DNA of 64,000 nucleotides from contig OZ025879.1 of assembly GCA_964019415.1 (NCBI GenBank), positions 1,331,810 to 1,395,809 on the forward strand. Direction: 5' to 3'. The notes under the pieces are model-generated. The model ran no database searches. It was not told where the DNA came from and worked only from the letters and a program-made list of their open reading frames with translations. A program made the translations under genes and the position numbers. This DNA comes from Ianthella basta (lineage: Eukaryota; Porifera; Demospongiae; Verongiida; Ianthellidae). Below are positions 39,153 through 64,000 of the stretch, one piece after another; within the stretch, counting starts at the first letter, position 1, and the number at the start of each line of letters is the position of its first letter.

Positions 39153-39849
39153 GTCTGCAGTGAAAGAGAAGTTGGACGCAGAGTAGTTAGCACCTGCTTG
39201 GCAGCTTGCGCGCCCCAGATGATAACTAGCTAGCTAGCTACTTCTAGGACAAAGTTCTCTATTAAATTTTGGCTTTGACAGATGAAAAGAGTTACTACCT
39301 TCACTTCTTAGAGGTACACCGAAGACAAATGGTTTCTCTTCTCCTTTGAGGGCTACACTGTTACGGTTCCGGGAACAGACGGCTCATCTATAGCTAGCGT
39401 GCCCGCGTCCACGTGCACGTGGTTCCTAGAAAACGATCGCATTTCCGCAAAACTAAGCGCCCAGCCGCACAAATTTTATAGGATGTAACCAGGTATTATA
39501 GCCGATTATATAAGATCTATGTTTGCATGTACCTAAGAAAATAAGCCATGCAAAATAAACGCACACATGTAATATCCCGGAAAAGTCACATGAATTCTGC
39601 GAATCATTCCAGTTACAGCTAAATACAGAGTTAGCCATGCAGAATTTAATATGTACAAGAACAAAGCAGTGTCAACACATGCATGTTCCACATGAGGAAA
39701 TGTTCCAAAGATGTTGCTGTCTTCTACATCGACATCTTTGGTGCAGCTTCATCCCAAGGACCATAAATATTACTAAAGATAAGCAGAAAGAGCACATACG
39801 GCAAAGGTATTGAAGGATTAACAATTTCGTACACTTTACCCCGTTACAC
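39153..39849. other. 5' flank of sacsin-PARP copy 2 and 3' flank of PIGC
   Basis: A candidate non-coding first exon of copy 2 ends at the donor GTAGTAAC beside 39299 and joins the acceptor at 39155. Upstream lie the TTCCCGGAA site and a G/C-rich patch with CACGTGCACGTGG. No other gene is visible before the PIGC stop codon. Confidence 0.45.
39367..39375 (-). promoter_or_regulatory. TTCCCGGAA site upstream of sacsin-PARP copy 2
   Basis: This is the same 9-mer as in the copy 1 promoter, about 70 bp before the putative first-exon donor. Its neighbours differ (AACCG follows here, GCG in copy 1), so the 9-mer is among the better conserved patches of two otherwise diverged flanks. A STAT- or ETS-like role is a guess. 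Confidence 0.35.
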
Positions 39850-42094
<2,245 letters not shown>

Positions 42095-42226
42095 CACAGC
42101 ATCCGATGACGTAACCGAACCACTAGGGAAGGAACGGAGGGGAATTCTCTAATTCTCATCATCGAATCATAGACCCTACCCTCTGTCCCCGTGACTTGTG
42201 TGGCCATTCCCTCCCAACATTTCGTT
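42095..42226. promoter_or_regulatory. Shared divergent promoter of PIGC and the caspase-8-like gene
   Basis: Only 132 bp separate the two start codons, so 5' UTRs and core promoters must share this space. It contains TGACGTAA at 42107-42114, a CRE/ATF-like octamer that recurs as TTACGTCA upstream of the pseudocaspase and both ABCC genes. No TATA box is evident. Confidence 0.6.
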
Positions 42227-44311
42227 ATGTCGGGGTTCAGGGTGGCCCTAAAGACAGTCTCTGATAGACTAGGATCGGACGACATTGAGACGCTAAAGTA
42301 CATGTGTGAAGATGACGTGCCTCGCTCAGAACTTGAAAAGGTCAAATCTGGCATATCACTCTTCGCGGCCTTACAGCGAAGAAACAAGATATCGGAGACG
42401 GACACTAGCTTCCTTCAGCACCTCCTTCACTCGGTTGGCAAAGACCATCTGATGAAGTACATCACTGACCCAGGGTTCGGTCACGGAGTGCCCCACAGTG
42501 GACAGCCGAAGCCAAAAGCGGGAATTAGCCCGCCTGTTGGCGTGGGTGCACTCGCCCCCAATGTCGAGATGGAGTACAGGAAGATGTTGGCGAGCGTTGC
42601 GAACGACCTGACCAACTACAACTTCAACGAGATGCTGTACATCTCTGCTGACTACTTCAGAGGGGTTCAGCCACGCGCTAACAAGCCCCTCGACTTCTTC
42701 ACCATCCTGGAGCAGCGGGCCCTCCTCAGCCCCACCAACCTCAGTACGCTACAGGCCCTTCTCTCTGAAATAGGTCGCAATGACCTTATCGAGAAGCTGA
42801 GGGAGTTTGTGGCCATCACCCACCCACCAGCGAGATTCACTGCGGGGCACACAGTAAATCCACTGCAGGAGTCTTACATGATGCTCTCACCCTCAGCACC
42901 ACCAACTTATGCACCCCAGGACCCAGTGGCCAATGAGAGAAGGAAAGGTCCATTTGACCTAGAATCTCATCTCCCACCCAACAGAGCTGCATCTGGTTTT
43001 ATGGATGCCCCCCGTGGTCCACACGATGCCTTACCTTACCCACAGCCACAGTCCCGTGAACCTGTGATCCCTCCCAGGAATGAACACCAATCAACAGGGT
43101 ACCAACAGATGGGGCAACCCGAAGATGAAACTCGAGCAGGGGAACTAGCATTACGGGCAAAGAATGAGCCATCTGCAAACAGACTGCCAAGCATCAATAT
43201 GGATTGCCGTGAGCAAGGGGCATATTCATCAAGTGGAGACACCACACCACATTACCCCCAGCAGGAGTCTGCGGTGAATGCCTATGTAGAACAGTCTGCC
43301 TACAGAAGCACGGCACCTCTGCCTGCAGCTTACATTCAGATGGAGAGACAAGCCCCACAGGACCCCCGCATGCAGGAATATCGGCAGAAAGACATCCAGG
43401 AAGAGATGTTAATGGAAGAAAGAGCAAAGGAGGCCAAAAAGGCTCAAGAAGATGCTGAACGGGTGAAGAAAGAATTGCAGTATAAGCACCGGATTCAGCA
43501 ATTGGAACAGGAGAAAGAGCGGCTGATGCAACAGGTGCAGCAGGAGCAGCGCCGCTCCCACAGGCAATTAGCTGTTCCAGCAGACCTGTGCTACCCAATG
43601 AAGGCCAAACCTCATGGCCTGTGTGTCATTTTCAACAATGACACATTCTATGCGACGTCAGCGCAGGACGAGCTTCCTGAACGCAAGGGATCAGATGTGG
43701 ATCAACACAACCTAAACATCATTTTCTCCAGGCTGAATTACCAGGTGCGGAGTTACAAGAATCAAAATGCAAACCAGATGCTGGAGACGATGAAGGCAGT
43801 CTCCAACTTGGATCACAGTTCCTGCGACAGCCTAGTCTGCTGCTTGCTGACCCATGGCAAGAAGGACGGGGTGTTTGGGTCTGATGGCACCCTCCTGACG
43901 GTCTCTGACATGGCCAGTCTGGTCAAAGCATCGTACTGCAGGACACTAAAAGGGAAGCCCAAGATGTTCTTCGTACAGGCCTGCAGAGGGGATGACGAGG
44001 ACAAGGGGGTCCAACTGCAGAGTGATGACGGCGAACAGAGCGTCGTTCGCCAGTCACTTCCCAATGATGCCGACTTCCTCTTTGCCTACTCCACTGCACC
44101 AGGCACAGTCTCCTGGAGAAGTCCTCAGTATGGATCATGGTATGTCTCAAAGCTGTGCGAGACGCTTGACCAGCACGCACACACAGGAATGGACCTCGTT
44201 TCCATGCTGACCATTGTCAACGACAAGGTCTCGGAGGCCTACACCAAACAGGGCTTCAAGCAGTGCCCTGCACCTGTGAACATGCTGCGCAAGAAAGTAA
44301 TCTTTTGCTGA
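42227..44311 (+). CDS. Caspase-8-like initiator caspase with tandem death-effector domains
   Basis: This is a single-exon gene of 694 aa, counted from the ATG opening MSGFRVALKTV. Two death-effector domains lie at about residues 3-83 and 112-200. A Pro/Gln-rich linker follows, then a strongly charged coiled coil at about 384-445 (EERAKEAKKAQEDAERVKKE), then the caspase domain from about 454. The catalytic His is at 543 (LLTHGKKDG) and the Cys at 586 (VQACRGDD). The p10 part keeps Arg in VSWRSP, one of the residues that bind the P1 aspartate. The other pocket Arg, KPRG in human caspase-8, is His here (KPHG). It should act as an apical cysteine protease recruited by DED adaptors. The coiled coil between DEDs and protease is not part of human caspase-8 or -10. 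Confidence 0.92.
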   Translation: MSGFRVALKTVSDRLGSDDIETLKYMCEDDVPRSELEKVKSGISLFAALQRRNKISETDTSFLQHLLHSVGKDHLMKYITDPGFGHGVPHSGQPKPKAGISPPVGVGALAPNVEMEYRKMLASVANDLTNYNFNEMLYISADYFRGVQPRANKPLDFFTILEQRALLSPTNLSTLQALLSEIGRNDLIEKLREFVAITHPPARFTAGHTVNPLQESYMMLSPSAPPTYAPQDPVANERRKGPFDLESHLPPNRAASGFMDAPRGPHDALPYPQPQSREPVIPPRNEHQSTGYQQMGQPEDETRAGELALRAKNEPSANRLPSINMDCREQGAYSSSGDTTPHYPQQESAVNAYVEQSAYRSTAPLPAAYIQMERQAPQDPRMQEYRQKDIQEEMLMEERAKEAKKAQEDAERVKKELQYKHRIQQLEQEKERLMQQVQQEQRRSHRQLAVPADLCYPMKAKPHGLCVIFNNDTFYATSAQDELPERKGSDVDQHNLNIIFSRLNYQVRSYKNQNANQMLETMKAVSNLDHSSCDSLVCCLLTHGKKDGVFGSDGTLLTVSDMASLVKASYCRTLKGKPKMFFVQACRGDDEDKGVQLQSDDGEQSVVRQSLPNDADFLFAYSTAPGTVSWRSPQYGSWYVSKLCETLDQHAHTGMDLVSMLTIVNDKVSEAYTKQGFKQCPAPVNMLRKKVIFC

Positions 44312-44408
44312 CCGCGACGTAGTGAACACATGCACCTCATATTGTACTAAGTCTGTGTGTAGTTACTCTTGTATTCTCATTTGCTGATGGCGCTAATCAC
44401 GTGTTTCG

Positions 44409-44416
44409 TTACGTCA
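44409..44416 (+). promoter_or_regulatory. CRE/ATF-like octamer upstream of the pseudocaspase
   Basis: TTACGTCA lies 142 bp before the start codon, in the 239-bp gap between the two caspase-family genes. It is the reverse complement of the octamer in the PIGC/caspase promoter. Use by a bZIP factor is inference. Confidence 0.35.
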
Positions 44417-44550
44417 TATACCCGAAACATAGGGAACTTCCCTTAGTGAGTCCCCACCCAAGAACGGATGGAGTAGGTAGAGCTTGAGGGCTATTATATT
44501 ACTCTAGTACAAGAGAACCATAGGACACCAGTCCGTTAGTTGGCGAAGTT

Positions 44551-46947
44551 ATGTCCAAATTTCGAAGCACCATCCGTAAGCTTACCGAACACCTCACCAG
44601 CGAAGATGTACAGGGCATGAAGTTCGTTTGTGAGGGCACCATCCCCACGGGACGGCTCGAACAGGTACAAGACGCTCTCAGCCTCTTTCAGGCGCTCGAG
44701 GAACGCGGTAAACTCTCTGCCGACAACCTTACCTTCCTTAATCATCTTCTGGAAGCCATTGGGAAGGTTCATCTGATGAGGGTACTCAACGAAGAAGGCG
44801 AGATCGCTCCTTCACCGTTCGTCTCTCGCGGTCCCCCTCCCCATGCCGAGCCGCTGGACTACAGAGCCATCCTCAACCACATTGCGACCAAGCTGACTGA
44901 GGAAGATATAAGGCAAATCCTTTACTTGTTTAGAGACTTCAATGCTCCCCGGATACACGAAACACTGGGAAAGGATGCTCGAGAGTTCTTACTACACTTG
45001 GAGAGGAGGCAGATAATAGCCACGGGGCATTTGGATAGGCTGAGATGGGCACTGGGTGAAGTCGGACGCATAGACTTGGTACATTTCATCGATGAATGTG
45101 ATGTATTTCACCGACAGTCTTTTGGATCTGGAATTGTCTTGGGGCATCAGCACATGGCACCGCAAGGGAATGCCCCTTCTAGAGGTAACTGTATAATTGT
45201 TATCATATAGGGTCAAATATCTATGATGTAATCACTGTTCATTTATTATAATAGCAATAATTATATGCATGTAGTGTGTTTCTTGTATAAGGTGTGAGTA
45301 TTTGAGATGTGGCACAAAGCTGCACCACACACCGCCCACCCCTTAGTATATGTGACAACAACTTTGAATTTGTCGTGGCTCTGTTTGTAACATACAACTC
45401 AGTAGATCCACTTCACTGTATGCATTTCTATACTATAATATTATGCATTTTCCCTCTGTATAGGGCCTCCCCTGCAGCATGGAATATTGTCGGGTCAAAG
45501 CTCCTCTTCTAGCCGAGGGTATGCAGGCTATGCTTATGCACGGGACCCTACAGCTCCCAGTGCATTTCTGGGCCCTCAGGACTATGGCTTACCCACTGTA
45601 GGTGGTCCAGGTACTTCAGTGCTGCCAATTGATCCTCAGGCCCTGCCGATGGATTTGTCTGGGCCAATTGGTGGGCTTCGTTCCATTCCACCACAACTTC
45701 CCCAACCCTCCCCCCTTGATGAAGGAGATCCAGTTCACCGCCCCCCTCGAAACCTGGTGCTTTGGGGCGCATCTCCCAATGCCCCAGCTAATCACCCAAG
45801 AACAGTCATATCTGAAGAAACACAACGCTGGCAGCAGCACTATCCTGGCCTCCCCAACGATCGCCAAATGGAAGGACGACCCGAAGTAGTTCCCATTCAG
45901 GATCCGGGACATTCCCCAGTAATGGGTGACTTTTCCCCAGTAGCTCCGCAGGTACCCAGAGAGGGGGGAAGTGCACAAAGAAAGGGACCAAAAATGGTTG
46001 CTCCGCCATCAGAGGCTCCTTTGAATACTGAACACCAAGCACCTGCAGACATCAGTGCAGAGCCACAAGCGAGTGGTCCAAGTGTGAATGCATCTTCCAC
46101 AGTATTGCCACCAAAAGTGGCACGGGAGCTGCTTCAGGAGAAGACTGCACAAGTTGAAGCCCTAAGGAAGGACCGCAATCAATTCCCCCACGGCCCTCCA
46201 GTAACTCCTTCACTACGCTATGAGATGAGCAGCAAACCCCATGGATTGGCAGTCATTATCTTAATAGATGAAGTGATGTTCACTCCAGGTGTGGATGCTC
46301 CAGAGCCGCCTTCCTCTAATGTGGCTGCAATGGATAAGGCAAGCCTATCCAGCACCTTAGGGTACCTGGGATATGCTGTGGAGATGTATAACAACCTGAC
46401 CGCTGCTGAGATTGCTCGCAAGATGAAGACTATAGCTGATAGGGACCACATGGCTTATGACAGCTTCATCTGTTGCATCATTGGCTGTGGTACAGAGGAA
46501 GGTGTGTACGGCAGTGATGGGGAGGTGGCCCCCCTGCAGGAGGTTGTGGCTTCACTCAAGGGCAGTTCTTGTCCAACTCTTGTTGGGAAACCAAAAATAT
46601 TCTTCTTCCAGCTAGATCAAGGGGATGCTGTGGATGAGGGGGCCCAGACCCTGGCCAAAAGCCTTGAAACAGACGCTCCAACAGGAGAGACTGTGCCTTC
46701 TGAGGCTGATTTCTTTTTTGCATATGCTGCTGTGAAGGGGTACCAAGTCTACAGTGACAATTTGGGCTCCTACTTCATTCGAACACTGACTGATGTCATC
46801 ACAGAGAAAGCCCAGTTGCTGCACTTGGCAGACATGCTGACTGAAGTCTCACACCGCATGGCTCAAATGGCATCCAAAGGGGGCGGTGGGCTGCAGCTGC
46901 CTCAAGTGGTATCTCAACTGAGGAAGCAAGTCTGGTTCTTTAAGTGA
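44551..46947 (+). CDS. Tandem-DED pseudocaspase, cFLIP-like
   Basis: There are two exons, 44551-45184 and 45464-46947, joined in phase 1 (AGAG|GTAACT, TATAG|GGCC), giving 705 aa. Exon 1 encodes two death-effector domains (about 3-80 and 100-185). Exon 2 encodes a Pro/Ser-rich linker and a caspase-like domain from about 460. The catalytic His is replaced by Cys at about 553 (IIGCGTEEG) and the catalytic Cys by Asp at about 596 (FFQLDQGDA). The p10 P1-pocket Arg is also lost (QVYSDN). The fold is otherwise kept, with YGSDG and a C-terminal strand like that of its neighbour. A dead caspase with DEDs fits a cFLIP-type regulator that binds the adaptor or the active caspase. Orthology to CFLAR is not shown; it may be a local duplicate of the caspase. 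Confidence 0.88.
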
Positions 46948-47532
46948 AACTGTAGTGGCTTAAATGCACATGGCCATATGCCCTAGCTTCCATATAAATA
47001 CAGATTACATTATGTACTGTGCATGCGTATAGCTTTGTGACAGTACGCGCAGGCATGCAAAATATAGTAATAGCCTTTTATTGTACCTTCTAGTGTTTGA
47101 AGACATCATATTGGAAATTGTTTGCGTGTAATGTGCATGTGCATGACAAACTAGATTCGATTCAAGTGCAGGTATACCTGCGGTATACAGCATCTCTGAT
47201 CTTATTAAAGCTAGCCTTCTTCCTGGTCTATCGTGGCAGACTTGGTAGCTACCCTAGTTTGCAGCATGCAGGGGATTTCTGATCGTGCGGGCAGGATGGA
47301 ATTTTCACCAACAGTGTGCATATATGTATCCACCGCGTGTATAGAGAAAGCAGATATCGGATTTCTCACTCAGTAACATATTGAGAGCTGCATGCGCTGG
47401 TTTAGGCGCTGGCACAGGGAAGTGTGTCACTGTTCTGTGTCCGGAAATCACCTCCGTTACCTTACGTCAGCATAGACGTGGGCCCTAGCTGTTACTTCTT
47501 TGTTTCGTTCTCTCTGGAGGCGTCCTTAGGCA
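46948..47532 (+). promoter_or_regulatory. Intergenic and 5' flank of ABCC copy 1
   Basis: From about 47265 to the start codon this matches the flank of ABCC copy 2 (56340-56586), so the duplication includes the promoter. TTACGTCA lies at 47462-47469, 71 bp before the ATG. The first 300 bp, after the pseudocaspase stop, show nothing recognisable. Confidence 0.5.
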
Positions 47533-56157
<8,625 letters not shown>

Positions 56158-56586
56158 GCAGCAGGGAATGCATGATGTAACAGTGTAGTGAAATGTCCTT
56201 GCGATTTGTTTATGGCTTACATGAGAGGATTGCCAATTAATATGCATCTGTCCAATCTTGAGTTAATTTCCAGCTGTGTTTCTTACACAAAGTACACTTA
56301 AGCAGTAGACATTCTGTGACACTATACATATAGCATACGCTTTGGCAGCAGGGGATTTCTGGACGCGCGGACAGGGTGTTCATTTCCACCGCGTGTGGAG
56401 AAAGCAGATTTTTATCGGATTTCTCACTCAGTAACATATTGAGAGCTGCGCTGATTTATAGGAGCTGGCACAGGGGAGGTGTGCTGTGTCCGGAAATCAC
56501 CTCCGTTAACTTACCTTACGTCAGCATAGACGTGGGCTCTAGCTGTTACTTCTTTGTTTCGCTCTCTCTGGGGGCGTCTTTAGGCA
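56158..56586 (+). promoter_or_regulatory. Intergenic and 5' flank of ABCC copy 2
   Basis: This stretch holds the 3' flank of copy 1 and, from about 56340, a near copy of the copy 1 promoter. TTACGTCA lies at 56516-56523, 71 bp before the start codon, exactly as in copy 1. No gene lies between. Confidence 0.5.
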
Positions 56587-63990
<7,404 letters not shown>

Positions 63991-64000
63991 GTTAGTGTGA

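Overview
The window is metazoan nuclear DNA. It has spliced genes with short GT-AG introns, a GPI-anchor enzyme gene, tandem-DED caspases, ABCC transporters, many small DNA-transposon derivatives and long CA/TG microsatellites. The gene set and the frequent AGCTAGCTAGC-type simple sequence suggest a demosponge or another early-branching animal. That assignment is inference, not proof. No retrovirus-like element, RNA gene or CRISPR array was recognised.

Left part (about 1-39,400, minus strand): two tandem paralogues of a giant sacsin-like gene. Each has small 5' exons, one 13.3 kb coding exon carrying the sacsin repeats and a HEPN domain, and a last exon encoding a complete PARP catalytic domain. 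Splice phases and the flanking protein sequence agree in both copies, so the PARP domain is read as part of the same protein (about 4,767 and 4,778 aa): a sacsin-HEPN-PARP fusion. A truncated PIGC fragment at 1-486 copies part of the intact PIGC gene that lies upstream of the second sacsin gene. This suggests that the duplicated block included PIGC and continues to the left of the window.

Middle part (39,850-46,947): PIGC (minus strand, seven exons, 270 aa) is divergent from a single-exon caspase-8-like protease (tandem DED, coiled coil, caspase; 694 aa). Next comes a two-exon tandem-DED pseudocaspase (705 aa) in which the catalytic His and Cys are both replaced. The pair resembles the vertebrate CASP8/CFLAR arrangement of an active initiator caspase beside a dead decoy.

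Right part (about 47,240-64,000): two tandem ABCC4-like transporter genes in a duplication with a unit of about 9.05 kb. The first copy has lost 165 codons of NBD1, including the ABC signature and Walker B, through an in-frame genomic deletion that fused two exons. The second copy keeps these exons but runs off the window.

Taken together, ADP-ribosylation, HEPN, sacsin-type ATPase folds and DED caspase signalling in one cluster suggest a stress or innate-immune locus. That functional link is inferred from domain content only. An identical CRE/ATF-like octamer (TGACGTAA or its complement) lies within 150 bp upstream of the start codon of all four plus-strand genes.
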